DNA of 64,000 bases from Thalassomonas haliotis (GCF_028657945.1 NZ_CP059693.1:3782001-3846000), one strand, 5' to 3'; positions 9,056 through 19,307 are shown, counted from the first letter of the stretch. The notes: generated from the letters alone by a model not told the origin. A program made the numbers and translations.

Positions 9056-11131
9056 CTATGGCATCAGCTCCAATGCCAGCAAGCGTGTCGAGCGGCAAGG
9101 CTTACCCAGCAAATACCCCTGGGCAAAATCACAATTGAGACTTTTTAACAATTGCAGTTGTGCCGGGGTTTCCACACCTTCAGCCACCACAGTCAAATTT
9201 AAGCTGTGGGCCATGGCGATAGCAGCATTAACCAACTCCCTGTCGGTTGACTCCGTTGTGATCCCCTGGACAAAACTACGGTCTATTTTGAGCACATCAA
9301 ACGGATAGTGGCGCAAATAATTTAAGGACGAATAACCGGTACCAAAATCATCCATTGAAAGATGGATCCCTAAGCCACTTAACGCCGACAATGCTTTTTT
9401 TATATAAGAATGACCGCTCATCAACACTCCTTCGGTGATTTCCAGCTCCAGACAGTTCGCGGCAACCCCCGCCTGAATAAGCGCCTGATGAATATTGTCC
9501 ACCAACTGAGTATCCCTGAACTGACGGGGAGACAAATTCACCGACATTTTTAAGGCACATTCATGTTGCTGCTGCCAGTTGGCCAGCACAGATAAGGCTT
9601 GAGTCAGCACAAATTCTCCAATGCCAACAATCAAGCCTGTTTGCTCTGCGATCGGGATAAATTCTACCGGCGATACCTGGCCCAGTTTAGGGTTGAACCA
9701 ACGTAATAAAGCTTCAGCCCCTGTTATCTGCCCGCTGCTGACATTCACCTGCACCTGGTAAACCACTTCAAATTCCTTGCGCTGCAATGCGCCACGAATT
9801 TCTTGTTCCAGCTCAAGTCGCCTGGAGACGTCCCGGTTCATTTCCTCGTTAAAATACGAATAAGTATTACGTCCCAACCCTTTTGCCTGATACATTGCCA
9901 TATCGGCATTACGTAACAAGATAGAAGAGTCACGTCCGTCCTCAGGGTAAACGGCTATGCCGGCGGTTGCCGTGAGGATCAACTCGCGGCCGTCAATATA
10001 AAATGCCCGGTGAAATTGTTGCAACACTTTTTCAACGATGGGCTTGGCATCAACACCTCCCGACAAGCCACCCAGCAAAATAATAAATTCATCCCCACCA
10101 AGGCGACCGACAATATCAACCTGGCGTATCACGCCTTGTAAGCGACCGGCTGCTTCAACCAATACTTTGTCGCCAACTTCATGTCCCAGGGAATCATTAA
10201 TTTTTTTGAAATCGTCTAAATCAATAAACAGTACCGCTACTTGATGACCCGATCGCTGTGCTTCATTTAAGGTGTGCGTCAACCTTTCAAGTGCTAGAAA
10301 ACGATTGGGTAAGCGGGTTAAGGTATCATAATGGGCTTGATGCTGGATCTTTTCTTCCGCCAATTTTCTTTGGGTAATGTCCGTAGAAATCCCGCACACG
10401 GCATATATCTCTCCCCGGGCATTTTTCAGGGGAAACTTCACCGAGAGAAACACATGGCGTTCATTTTCCTTAAGCACACTTTCTTCCGACTCTACCGACC
10501 GGTTAAGGTTAATAGCTTTTAGATCATTACGGCGAAATTGCCGGGCAATGTCAGCAGGAAAAAGATCAAAGTCCGTTTTTCCCTGAATTTCATTTTCACT
10601 GACATCAAAACACAATTCATAGGCCCGGTTTATCGACAGATAATGTCCGCTGAGATCTTTGGTGTAAATAACAGAAGAGGTATTATTGAGTAAGTCTCTC
10701 TGTCTTTGCTCAGTTTCAAGCAAAGCCTGTTCTGCTTTTTTCCTGCGGGTAACGTCTAAAATAATCGAATAAAGGAAAGTTTTATCCTCTACCGTGATAG
10801 GGCCGGAATATACTTCAACATCCCGGATATCGCCACTTGCCAGGCGATGGCGAAAATTATGAAAAACACGGACTTCTTTTTTGGCTAGCAGCATTTCCTG
10901 CTTGACTTCTTGCTCCGTTAAGGTATTCAGATCCGTTATCAACATACCGATAAAGGTTTCTTTATCATAACCATAAAAGCTGAGCGCTGCTTCATTGGCC
11001 TCAAGGATCCGTCCTTCACCGGGATCAATAATTAACTTAATCGCCTGATTCTTCTCAAACATTTGGCGATATAATTGCTCATGCTTACTCAAGGATAAGG
11101 AGACATTAAGGCGATTATTTGTAGCAACCAT
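9056..11131 (-). CDS. PAS-PAS-GGDEF-EAL cyclic-di-GMP signalling protein
   Basis: This is a cytosolic 691-residue protein with two PAS sensor domains (about 15-130 and 142-257), a GGDEF domain (about 262-425) and an EAL domain (about 435-685). GGDEF at 345-349 is intact with an RxxD inhibitory site (RQVD, 336-339). The EAL motif is at 473-475. The metal-binding and catalytic residues of active phosphodiesterases are present: NLSPRQF, LEITEG, DDFGTGYSSL, LKIDRSF and AEGVET. Both synthesis and breakdown of cyclic-di-GMP are therefore possible, presumably switched by the PAS ligands. AAAGGATG precedes the ATG. No membrane segment is seen. It appears to be a single-gene unit. Confidence 0.93.
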   Translation of the reverse strand: MVATNNRLNVSLSLSKHEQLYRQMFEKNQAIKLIIDPGEGRILEANEAALSFYGYDKETFIGMLITDLNTLTEQEVKQEMLLAKKEVRVFHNFRHRLASGDIRDVEVYSGPITVEDKTFLYSIILDVTRRKKAEQALLETEQRQRDLLNNTSSVIYTKDLSGHYLSINRAYELCFDVSENEIQGKTDFDLFPADIARQFRRNDLKAINLNRSVESEESVLKENERHVFLSVKFPLKNARGEIYAVCGISTDITQRKLAEEKIQHQAHYDTLTRLPNRFLALERLTHTLNEAQRSGHQVAVLFIDLDDFKKINDSLGHEVGDKVLVEAAGRLQGVIRQVDIVGRLGGDEFIILLGGLSGGVDAKPIVEKVLQQFHRAFYIDGRELILTATAGIAVYPEDGRDSSILLRNADMAMYQAKGLGRNTYSYFNEEMNRDVSRRLELEQEIRGALQRKEFEVVYQVQVNVSSGQITGAEALLRWFNPKLGQVSPVEFIPIAEQTGLIVGIGEFVLTQALSVLANWQQQHECALKMSVNLSPRQFRDTQLVDNIHQALIQAGVAANCLELEITEGVLMSGHSYIKKALSALSGLGIHLSMDDFGTGYSSLNYLRHYPFDVLKIDRSFVQGITTESTDRELVNAAIAMAHSLNLTVVAEGVETPAQLQLLKSLNCDFAQGYLLGKPCRSTRLLALELMP

Positions 11132-11338
11132 TTATCATCCTTTAGGCAAGTATTGGCTTAGCCAAATATGTTATCATGAACTTCACAGAAAAATGGGCTT
11201 CTCTTTTTCTAGCAATAATAAGAGTAAAGAAACACTCTCCTTCCCGGCATCAAGTTTAATACGCCGGAAAAAGGTCAAGCAAGCAGTAAGTTTCTAGCAG
11301 ACGCCACCGGGGAGTAATCACACATACCGATTTTTACG

Positions 11339-12100
11339 TTAAGCTAGACCGATTAACTGCTCCAGTTTATTCTTATTTCTTCTTGAAAGCGTCAATTGCT
11401 CACCCGTTTTAATGATCACGGTGTAATCACCATTATCATTGGGGTACAACTCACTGACACTGCTGCTGCGGATAATAGTAGATCTATGAATACGCAAGAA
11501 CTCTTTGGGATCGAGTTGTTTTTCTAAAGCAGTCAGAGTTTCCCTGTGCAAATAATGTTTGCCTTCGAGCATATGGACGTCTGCATAATTCCCTGCCCCC
11601 GTGATATAGTTGACCTGATCAACATCTATTAACCGGATATGCCCGGGGTCTTTGATCACTAAACGGTTTTTATAGGTTTTTTCCTGGTTGGCCATTAAGT
11701 GCCGCATCAGGGAAACCATATCCAGCACTTTATTCTCTTGCTTTGTTTGCAGCTGAATTTTCGCCTTGTTGAAGGCACGAGAAAAGCGCTTTGGCTCAAA
11801 TGGTTTTAACAAGTAGTCAACGGCATTAAGTTCAAAAGCATCAAGCGCATAACCTTTATGGCTGCTGATAAAAATAACCTGGCATATTTCAGTTAATGCC
11901 TGCGCCAGCTCCAACCCGTTTATCCCGGGTATTTCAACATCAAGAAAGATAATATCCACCTGGTATTTCCTGCATCTTTCCAATGCCTGTTGGCCCTCTT
12001 TGACACCGGGCAGCATCTCGGCATCCGTCTCATTTTCAAGTAATCGCGCAATTGTCTCATGCACAATGACTTCTCTATCTGCCACTAAGACTTTTAACAT
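11339..12100 (-). CDS. LytTR-family response regulator
   Basis: This 253-residue transcription factor has an N-terminal receiver domain (about 1-120, phospho-acceptor Asp54 in IIFLDVEIPG, conserved Lys in LLKPFEP) and a C-terminal LytTR DNA-binding domain (about 150-253, with FLRIHRSTIIR and LSRRNK). The ATG at 12100 has GGAGG six bases upstream; an earlier GTG at 12112 would remove that spacing. LytTR regulators normally pair with a LytS-type kinase. None is present here, only a small membrane protein immediately upstream. The gene is divergent from a TonB-dependent receptor gene, a plausible target. Confidence 0.9.
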   Translation of the reverse strand: MLKVLVADREVIVHETIARLLENETDAEMLPGVKEGQQALERCRKYQVDIIFLDVEIPGINGLELAQALTEICQVIFISSHKGYALDAFELNAVDYLLKPFEPKRFSRAFNKAKIQLQTKQENKVLDMVSLMRHLMANQEKTYKNRLVIKDPGHIRLIDVDQVNYITGAGNYADVHMLEGKHYLHRETLTALEKQLDPKEFLRIHRSTIIRSSSVSELYPNDNGDYTVIIKTGEQLTLSRRNKNKLEQLIGLA

Positions 12101-12166
12101 TTCCCCCTCCACCTGATAAAGATAAAAAGCCCGCTCCGGGTTAACACATTCAATTTGCTGAGGACA

Positions 12167-12403
12167 TTAATCCACCGCAATTCTCCAGAGCACAATTAAA
12201 TCTCGCTGCCGGTGGACAACCAGGCAAGAACAAATAAAAGTGACAACTAAAAAATGAAGGGAAAGATTGGCCACCGGGATCAGTGTCAGATAAATACAAG
12301 CTGCTACAATCCAAGTCCAAATTATGACAAGGTTCATCGAAAAACCAGCGTTTAACCAACAAATTAACTTGTTATTATCCCCATCGGCAACATAGTCCAT
12401 AGT
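12167..12403 (-). CDS. Small two-helix membrane protein upstream of LytTR regulator
   Basis: About 78 residues with two hydrophobic segments (IIWTWIVAACIYLTLI and LHFLVVTFICSCLVV) after a polar N-terminus. AGGTGG lies five bases before a TTG start at 12403; an ATG at 12400 is also in frame. It ends 66 bases before the LytTR regulator on the same strand. It could be a reduced membrane partner of the regulator or the remnant of a kinase N-terminus. No family was recognised, and the assignment as a gene is tentative. Confidence 0.45.
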   Translation of the reverse strand, partial: TMDYVADGDNNKLICWLNAGFSMNLVIIWTWIVAACIYLTLIPVANLSLHFLVVTFICSCLVVHRQRDLIVLWRIAVD

Positions 12404-12619
12404 CAAAATAACCACCTACTGTTACGGGTAAGTATTCATTTCTCAGACTACATGTAATCGCTATGCAAACAAGTTACATCAAAGGTTAATGAGCACTAAA
12501 AAATTCATAGAAAACAAGCTAATTTTTGCCATTGCAGGCAGATGAAATAAGCCTTTTCTATCACCGCCATCTACACCTCGATAACAACCGTTTATCACAT
12601 AGTCTGTGTCATTAGTGTA

Positions 12620-12647
12620 TTGATTAGTGTTGTTGGCACTCTATAAA
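12620..12647 (+). promoter_or_regulatory. Possible sigma-70 promoter for the TonB-dependent receptor
   Basis: TTGATT and TATAAA are separated by 16 bases, ending about 90 bases before the receptor ATG. The match is reasonable but the region is AT-rich, so chance is possible. An inverted GTTGTT/AACAAC pair flanks the -10 element. Confidence 0.4.
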
Positions 12648-12737
12648 GCTAGCTTAACAACAGGTAAAAATAAAATTGTTGTAGCTGTTTTTTATCTCTT
12701 TATTTGTCTATAAAACAAAATATTAATGGAGAAAGTC

Positions 12738-15734
12738 ATGTATATAAGCTCCAAAGTTGCCAGAGCCGTTAAGCTTGCCCTGATATTTGGCACAGCTTCT
12801 ACCGCTCTGTTAACACCCACAAGTCTCTTGGCAGAAGAAGCACAGGCAGAAAAAGAAGTAGAACGAATTGCAGTAACCGGCAGCCGTATCCGCCGTCCGG
12901 GCGCGGTCTCTACCAGCCCTATTCTTTCTATGGATTCGGAAGAAATGAGTTACATGCAGGAGCCTGAAGTTGAAAGAATCCTACGGGTTTTACCCGGTAC
13001 CACACCTGGAGACGGTGCCAATGCCAATAACGGCTCGGCAGGTGCCGCCACCGTCAATTTACGCGGACTAGAACCTGAACGTTCGTTAGTATTAATGAAC
13101 GGCCGAAGACTCGTACCCTATAACTTTGACGGCCAAGTGGATACAGCCATTATCCCCACGGCTTTGGTTGACAGGGTTGACATGGTCACGGGCGGCGCTT
13201 CTGCGGTATACGGCTCGGATGCCATTGCTGGCGCCGTTAACTTTATTATGAAGAATAATTTCGAGGGGGTAGCCCTGGAATATAACTTTGCCGAAACTGA
13301 AGAAGGTGACGGCACACGGGATACCATTTCCTTAACTTTGGGTTCCAGCCTGGAAGATGGCCGGGGTAATGTTGCAGTATCGGTAAGCTGGATGAATCGT
13401 GATGCAATCTTGCTTGGCGATCGGGATTTGGGGCTGCTCGGCATAAACACCAATACCGGTGCCGGTTATGAACAATTTAAAAGCGGCGAACCTCCGGTAG
13501 ATCCTATTGCCGGTTGTGGAGGTCCCAACACAGTTGATAATGTCTTAGGCTCTGGCTCAACCACCGCCATTCCCACCCGCTTTGCCATAGTCGGAGCCGG
13601 TGCTGCCGCCTCAGGACAATTCAGGGATGACGGCACCATAGGTGCAGAATGTAGCCTCTTTAACTTTAATCCTTTTAATTTCTATCAAACGCCGCAGGAA
13701 AGGTATAGCGCTACCGCTATCGCCCATTATGATATCAATGATGATGTCCGTGCCTATACCACGTTTAATTTCAGTAATGTCACTGTAAATGCCCAGGTTG
13801 CTCCCTCAGGAACTTTTGGTGCATCCTTTAACTTGCCACTAGCCAATGCCTTTATCGGTGATCAGGCACGCCAATGGATGTTAGACGCGGGTAATACCGC
13901 ACTAGCAAACGGTTTATTAAGCGACGGCGGCAGTTGGGACGATGTCAACGGTAATGGCGTGGTGGATGAAGCAGACTACCTGACGGTACAACTACGCAGG
14001 CGTACCGCAGAATTAGGCGCCCGCACAGAAGCTTTTGAAACCGATCAGTTCCAAGTACTGGCAGGGTTTGAAGGCACCTTATACGAAGACTGGGGTTTTG
14101 ATATATCCTACCAGTATGGCGAATCTAACCGTGTCACCACCCGGGGAGGTTATACCAATTTGACCAATGTGCAAAATGCATTGGACAGCACAGACGGCAT
14201 CAACTGTATGGTAGATGACTCCAGCTGTGTCCCCATCAATTTATTTGGCGGTTTCGGCACTATCACACCTGAAATGGCGGCTTATGCCCAGGCCATCGCC
14301 ATACAAACCCAGAAATATGAGCAAACCGTTGCTCAACTGGTCATCGACGGGCCAATAGAATTCATAGAAGTCCCCGGCGTAGGGGAGCCATTATCCATCA
14401 GCATAGGTTTTGAGCACAGACAGGAAACAGGTACCTTAACCCCGGATGAATGTTTAAAACTCGCTCCGGCGAGTTGTCAAGGGGGAGCTGGCGGTAACTT
14501 ACTGCCAATTTCCGGCGGCTATAAAGCCGATGAAATATTCTTCGAAGGTTTGCTGCCAATCTTCGATGGCGCAGAATATGCTGATACCCTAGATTTTGAA
14601 TTTGGCTACCGCGCCGCCGATTATGACTCTGTCGGCAATGTCAGTACCTGGAAACTCGGCTTTAGCTGGCGTCCGGTAGATGACTTATTAATACGGGTTA
14701 TGCAACAGTCCGCCACCAGAGCTCCCAATGTTGGGGAACTATCTTCTCCTGTGGTCACAGGTTTAGACAATGCCCTGCAGGATCCCTGCTCTGTCGCCAA
14801 TGCTGCCAACATTGATGAAACTCTGAAACAATTATGTATCTCCACCGGCATGACAGAAGCACAAGTTGGTCAGGTACAGGATGTAATATCCGGACAACTC
14901 AACTCCATCGACGGTAGTGACCCTGAGAACCTACCAACAGAGGAAGAAGCAGATACCTTCACTGCAGGTTTTGTCTGGAGTTCAGATTTTCTTGATGACT
15001 TCACCCTGACAGTGGATTATTACGATATTGATATCGATGATGTTATCACTGAGTTTACCGCCCAGGAAGTCCTGGACGCCTGTTATGTCAATGGCTTAGC
15101 CAGTGAATGTGCGAAAATCAACCGTATCGGTGGCGATTTGACGGTAGCTGGTTCAGGGGTAGAGCTGTTCACTACCAACCTGAAAAACCAGCAGGTTGAA
15201 GGTTTGGAAATCAGCGTGAACTTTAACGTCAAACTCGGCGATATGGGAGATTTAGCCCTTAGCGCTAATATCAATAAATACCTGACCCATGAGAAGCAGT
15301 CCTCCGATGTTCATCCGGTTATCGATTGTAACGGCTATTTTGGTACCTCCTGTGATCCAGTATCTGAACTACGCTGGATACAAAGAACAACTTGGAGTTA
15401 TGAAGACTTTACTGTTTCTTTAATGTGGCGTCATATGAGTAGTATTGAAGTAGAGCCTTTCCAATATGCGGCGGCAACAGACCCTATTACTGGTCCAGGT
15501 TATTTTGATGCCTTCAGGAAAATTGACAGCTATGACTATGTCGACCTGTTCGCCAGTTATCACTACGGTGACCACATGAAGTTCACCTTCGGCGTCGATA
15601 ACCTGTTCGAGGAAGATCCACCGGTAGTTGGCGGCGAGGCGGGTAGCACCCAGTATAACTCGGGTAATACCTTCCCCAGCAACTATGATGTGTTAGGCCG
15701 TCTCTACAAAGTGGGGGTTAAGTTTGAGTTTTAA
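12738..15734 (+). CDS. TonB-dependent outer-membrane receptor
   Basis: This 998-residue protein imports an unknown ligand across the outer membrane using TonB energy. A signal peptide ends near SLLAEEA, then a TonB box-like stretch (RIAVTGSRI) and a plug domain with VYGSDAIAGAVNFIM. A large beta-barrel follows, ending in Phe (VGVKFEF), as outer-membrane proteins do. I chose the ATG at 12738 because GGAGA lies seven bases before it; an ATG 12 bases earlier is in frame. The style (TGSRIRR, long extracellular loops, paired Cys residues) is that of the Alteromonadales/Xanthomonas receptors used for polymer fragments or peptides. The divergent LytTR regulator may control it. Confidence 0.92.
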   Translation: MYISSKVARAVKLALIFGTASTALLTPTSLLAEEAQAEKEVERIAVTGSRIRRPGAVSTSPILSMDSEEMSYMQEPEVERILRVLPGTTPGDGANANNGSAGAATVNLRGLEPERSLVLMNGRRLVPYNFDGQVDTAIIPTALVDRVDMVTGGASAVYGSDAIAGAVNFIMKNNFEGVALEYNFAETEEGDGTRDTISLTLGSSLEDGRGNVAVSVSWMNRDAILLGDRDLGLLGINTNTGAGYEQFKSGEPPVDPIAGCGGPNTVDNVLGSGSTTAIPTRFAIVGAGAAASGQFRDDGTIGAECSLFNFNPFNFYQTPQERYSATAIAHYDINDDVRAYTTFNFSNVTVNAQVAPSGTFGASFNLPLANAFIGDQARQWMLDAGNTALANGLLSDGGSWDDVNGNGVVDEADYLTVQLRRRTAELGARTEAFETDQFQVLAGFEGTLYEDWGFDISYQYGESNRVTTRGGYTNLTNVQNALDSTDGINCMVDDSSCVPINLFGGFGTITPEMAAYAQAIAIQTQKYEQTVAQLVIDGPIEFIEVPGVGEPLSISIGFEHRQETGTLTPDECLKLAPASCQGGAGGNLLPISGGYKADEIFFEGLLPIFDGAEYADTLDFEFGYRAADYDSVGNVSTWKLGFSWRPVDDLLIRVMQQSATRAPNVGELSSPVVTGLDNALQDPCSVANAANIDETLKQLCISTGMTEAQVGQVQDVISGQLNSIDGSDPENLPTEEEADTFTAGFVWSSDFLDDFTLTVDYYDIDIDDVITEFTAQEVLDACYVNGLASECAKINRIGGDLTVAGSGVELFTTNLKNQQVEGLEISVNFNVKLGDMGDLALSANINKYLTHEKQSSDVHPVIDCNGYFGTSCDPVSELRWIQRTTWSYEDFTVSLMWRHMSSIEVEPFQYAAATDPITGPGYFDAFRKIDSYDYVDLFASYHYGDHMKFTFGVDNLFEEDPPVVGGEAGSTQYNSGNTFPSNYDVLGRLYKVGVKFEF

Positions 15735-15761
15735 CTAAGCACCTCTTTAGCCTCGCATAAT

Positions 15762-15787
15762 AAAACAGGGCCAATTGGCCCTGTTTT
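15762..15787 (+). terminator. Bidirectional terminator after the TonB receptor
   Basis: A perfect 26-base palindrome, AAAACAGGGCCAA joined to its complement, with A and T runs at its ends. It separates the receptor from the convergent DUF5610 gene. Confidence 0.88.
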
Positions 15788-15851
15788 CATGTATTTAATG
15801 AGACTTAAGTTAACTGCGATTAACTTCTAATATACGCGTCAAGCCATAAGG

Positions 15852-17096
15852 TTAACTTAAAGCATCTAATAATCTCTGATTGAAGTTCACAAACTGCTCA
15901 CTACTGTTGTTTAGCGCATCATCAGCACCAGTTAATAGCTGTTCGGCAACACCACTCATGAGTTCTTTCAGATTATTTCCTTCAAACAAGTTATCCGCAA
16001 GGCTGGCGGCACTCTCTAAATCTTTTAAATAAGGGGAAAGCGTGGCAAAAGGCGACTCATGCTGCTGGGGCACCCGGCCATAGTGCTCGGTAACGGCGAC
16101 TTGTTTGACTTCCTGGAAGTCCAAAGACACCTGGGCAACCTGTTGATCGTCAAAACCAAGTTCATTGGCCTGTTGCCAGGCTTTTTCTATATCGCCGCTG
16201 AAAAAGTTGTCGGCAAGTTTGCCGATATCCTGCACTAGAGAGCTGATTGCTTCAAGCTCTTCATCATCGAGCTCACCTTCAATCTGTAAACTGAACGACT
16301 GGCTTTGGCTAAAACTGATCTCCCGGCTGAACATACCTTGTTGCTGCATGCTCTGCTGATCTAAGGTCATCAGGCTGCCAAAATGAATATTGATTTTATC
16401 TCCGTCCCGGGTCCGGATATTAATCGTACCCTGCTCCTGCTCCAGCATATTGAGCTGCTGACTACGCAGGCCACTGGCTGCTAAAGCGCCATTATCCGGA
16501 TTAACGGCATTCCCGGCACCAACATTTTCACTGCCAAAGAGCTCTTCTTCAAAGTCATCAAGATCGCTTTGCAGCAAATCGTAACTCTTGTTAATGCCTT
16601 GCTCCAATTCCTCAGTCATTAAGCCCAAACCATCCAATTCCTCCCGGGCCATACCAAAACCCTGCTCAATGCCCGAGCGGGCCTGGCTGAGCATATCGGC
16701 CAGTTTGTCGTCGTTAGCGCCATCGGCTTTTGCCAACATAATGCCGCTGGAAACAAATTCCATGACATTTTCCGCCACAGCTTCAAAGTCAAAAGAAAAA
16801 GGTTCGACCTCCATCTTATCTAACTGACGGGTTTGTTTTTCTGTTAACTGGACACTTTGACGGCTTTCAAAGGTAAAATTAAAAGAATCCCCGAGAGTAA
16901 CATTACTTTTTAATGCCGACATCAGGGACTGTACCCCCAGCCGCAATTTATGCTGAGACGATACCCCGGCGCTTACTTCATCTTGCCTGGCTGACAACTT
17001 ATCGGCTTTATGCTCGCCATCCCCTGCCACCTGAGCTTTGCCCTGACCTTTATTCAAAGGGCGGTTTACTGGCTGATCTATTGGGTTAATGTTCAT
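15852..17096 (-). CDS. DUF5610-domain protein
   Basis: A 414-residue soluble protein of unknown function. The region of about 45-175, with FDFEAVAENVMEFV, LSQARSGIEQGFG and the helical run to SYDLLQSDLDDFE, is characteristic of the DUF5610 family as I remember it. The rest is Gln/Glu-rich and helical. There is no signal peptide or membrane segment. The N-terminus is polar and probably disordered. Such proteins are common in Shewanella, Colwellia and Pseudomonas, and their role is not established. It converges on the upstream receptor and shares its terminator. Confidence 0.8.
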   Translation of the reverse strand: MNINPIDQPVNRPLNKGQGKAQVAGDGEHKADKLSARQDEVSAGVSSQHKLRLGVQSLMSALKSNVTLGDSFNFTFESRQSVQLTEKQTRQLDKMEVEPFSFDFEAVAENVMEFVSSGIMLAKADGANDDKLADMLSQARSGIEQGFGMAREELDGLGLMTEELEQGINKSYDLLQSDLDDFEEELFGSENVGAGNAVNPDNGALAASGLRSQQLNMLEQEQGTINIRTRDGDKINIHFGSLMTLDQQSMQQQGMFSREISFSQSQSFSLQIEGELDDEELEAISSLVQDIGKLADNFFSGDIEKAWQQANELGFDDQQVAQVSLDFQEVKQVAVTEHYGRVPQQHESPFATLSPYLKDLESAASLADNLFEGNNLKELMSGVAEQLLTGADDALNNSSEQFVNFNQRLLDALS

Positions 17097-17229
17097 GTGA
17101 ATAACCTGTGGTACTTTGGCCTTAGTAATACTGTATCGGCCCCCAAAAACATAACTTAAGGGGAATTTGCCGTTTTTTTAATCTCAAAAGTATACACAAG
17201 AAACTCGCTGAAACAGAATGATTTTATTG

Positions 17230-17955
17230 GCAATTAACAGGGAAAAAGGCCATCTTAACTCAATTTAATGCCTACCAGAGCCGGGGCCGGGATAAAATGG
17301 CACTCGATGCATCCACCCGTCCCTATAAATTAAACACTGAATTTTCGCTTGCTGATATACAGGCTCCCCCCTTGCTCAGAGGTGTGTTCGGCTTTAAACA
17401 ACTTTTCGGTAGCGATAAACTCAGCCGGTCTTTCACCACAGAAGGGCAAAGCCTGAATGACTTTATCAACCAGCTTAATGGTACAATCAGCACAGCATTA
17501 AGCGATAACGCCATAACAGGAGTGAATCTCGGGGCGCTGGCCCGCAGGGCTAAAAACCTGCTTACCGGTAATTTTGAAAAATAAGCCTGATAAAGACTTC
17601 AGCCAGTCAGAAAAACAGATTTTTCCGCCCTGAGCACCAATGTTCAATTTGCCCAAGACATAAGCACCACGAACCGTTAACCCTGGTAAACTCTTTCCTC
17701 AGGGTTAACGGCCAGGGAAAAGTAAACCTGCCCGAAAGCCATTTAGACTAGCGCATTAAAACCCGTTTGGTCAATTCAGCCCAGGGCCAGGCAAGCATAG
17801 AAAAAAGTTCAGGATTAACCCTGCCGGTCAAAACCAAAGGCCCTTTTCAGCAAATGAAAATCAAGGCAGATTTAAAAAATGAAGCCAGTGAGCAATTAAA
17901 ACAAAAAGCAAAAGATAAAATTACAGACAAATTAAAAGATTTTTTTGGAAATTAA
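17230..17955 (+). pseudogene. asmA-like pseudogene (3' remnant)
   Basis: Three stretches match the C-terminal part of AsmA-family proteins in order: NAYQSRGRDKMALDAST through GVNLGALARRAKNLL (about 17265-17583), LTLVNSFLRVNGQGKVNLPE (about 17680-17740) and LVNSAQGQASIEKSSGLTLP through DKLKDFFGN to 17955. They are interrupted by a stop at 17582-17584, frame changes before 17680 and a TAG near 17750. No upstream two-thirds of AsmA is present: the preceding gene is on the other strand and begins at 17096. It is therefore a 5'-truncated, frameshifted relic. Confidence 0.85.
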
Positions 17956-18015
17956 GCTATCTTTGACTCATAGTTAACGCACAAGCAACTGAAAATATAA
18001 ATAAAAAGTTAACTC

Positions 18016-19251
18016 ATGAAAAACTTAACCAGGAAAACAATCTCTCATCTCTTGTGGTCCTCAATCGCTGTTTTATGCGGTTTTGCTTTACTGCTGAACT
18101 CACCGGCAAGCCTGGCGGAAACCCCGGATGCTAAAGCTCTGGTGGGCAATGCTTATTTCGGCGTTGATACCCTGTATATCGCCACCGATAATGACAGAAC
18201 CGTGGAAAACCCCACCAATACCAGTATCGATCACGGTTATGGCGGTGGGCTGCACTTTGGCTACCGGGTCAATCCGACTTTTGAAATCAGGGGCTTTTGG
18301 AGTAACCTTAACCTGGAAGTAGAGAATAACGGCAAAAGTCCAAATGGCCGGATGTTTGGTATCGATGGCCTGATATTTCCCGACGCCAAAAATGTTTACT
18401 TTATTACCGGTATCAATATGATGGACCTACAAGCACAAGACGTTGCCATCAACCTCGGCGCCGGATACCGGCATTATTTTCAGGATCGTTTTGCCCTGCA
18501 AGCCGAAACCAAGGCATATTTTACCCCGGAAGAAAACCACACCGACTTTTCCCTGGGCTTAAGCCTGGTCTATTTCTTTGATACCAACAAACCTAAGATA
18601 AGCAAACCCGCCGACAGTGACCGGGACGGCATCGCCGATAACCGAGACCTGTGCCCGGCAAGCCCACAAGGCGCGAGAGTCGATAACACCGGCTGCCCGG
18701 ACAGTGATAATGACGGCATAGGTGATAACAAAGACCTTTGTCCTGATTCACCAGCCAACAGCAAGGTTAACAACAAAGGCTGCGGCGATAACGACGGCGA
18801 CGGAGTTGCCAACAATCTGGATAATTGCCCGACCACGCCTCAAGGCGAAAAAGTCAACAACAAAGGTTGCCCCCTTTACCGGGATGAAACAGTTACCATA
18901 GAATTGCTGGTGCAGTTTGATAACAATAAGGCCGAGGTCAAGGCCCGTTATTTAAGCGAAATAGAAAAAGTGGCCCGCTTTATGAGAAAATATCCCGCTA
19001 CCCAAGTGGAGTTGGCCGGACATACCTCAGCCCTGGGGGATGAAAAATATAACCAGAGCTTATCCGAAAAGCGCGCCCGTGCGGTAGCAAAAATTCTCAG
19101 CGAAGAATTTAACATCAGCCCGGACCGCGTTAGTGCCAAAGGCTACGGCGAGAGCCAACTGAAAAATACCGGCAATAGCCCGGATGCCCATGCACAAAAC
19201 CGCCGTATGGAGGCCGTGATCACCACCGAAGTCAAGCGTTCGAGAAAATAA
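18016..19251 (+). CDS. OmpA-family outer-membrane protein with thrombospondin type 3 repeats
   Basis: A 411-residue OprF/OmpA-like protein. A signal peptide ends near SLAET. An N-terminal beta-barrel spans about 40-193. Three Ca-binding TSP3-type repeats follow at about 200-290 (DSDRDGIADNRDLCP, DSDNDGIGDNKDLCP, DNDGDGVANNLDNCP), each with Cys pairs. An OmpA C-terminal peptidoglycan-binding domain covers about 295-405, with VELAGHTSALGDEKYNQSLS and NRRMEAVI. It would anchor the outer membrane to the cell wall. It starts 60 bases after the asmA relic and has its own terminator. Confidence 0.93.
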   Translation: MKNLTRKTISHLLWSSIAVLCGFALLLNSPASLAETPDAKALVGNAYFGVDTLYIATDNDRTVENPTNTSIDHGYGGGLHFGYRVNPTFEIRGFWSNLNLEVENNGKSPNGRMFGIDGLIFPDAKNVYFITGINMMDLQAQDVAINLGAGYRHYFQDRFALQAETKAYFTPEENHTDFSLGLSLVYFFDTNKPKISKPADSDRDGIADNRDLCPASPQGARVDNTGCPDSDNDGIGDNKDLCPDSPANSKVNNKGCGDNDGDGVANNLDNCPTTPQGEKVNNKGCPLYRDETVTIELLVQFDNNKAEVKARYLSEIEKVARFMRKYPATQVELAGHTSALGDEKYNQSLSEKRARAVAKILSEEFNISPDRVSAKGYGESQLKNTGNSPDAHAQNRRMEAVITTEVKRSRK

Positions 19252-19281
19252 CAATCGCTTCAACAGCTTAAAAACGGATTA

Positions 19282-19307
19282 AGTCGGCACTCTGCCGGCT
19301 TTTTTTA
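19282..19307 (+). terminator. Rho-independent terminator after the OmpA-family gene
   Basis: AGTCGGCA and TGCCGGCT arms with a 3-base CTC loop are followed by a run of seven T. Confidence 0.88.
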
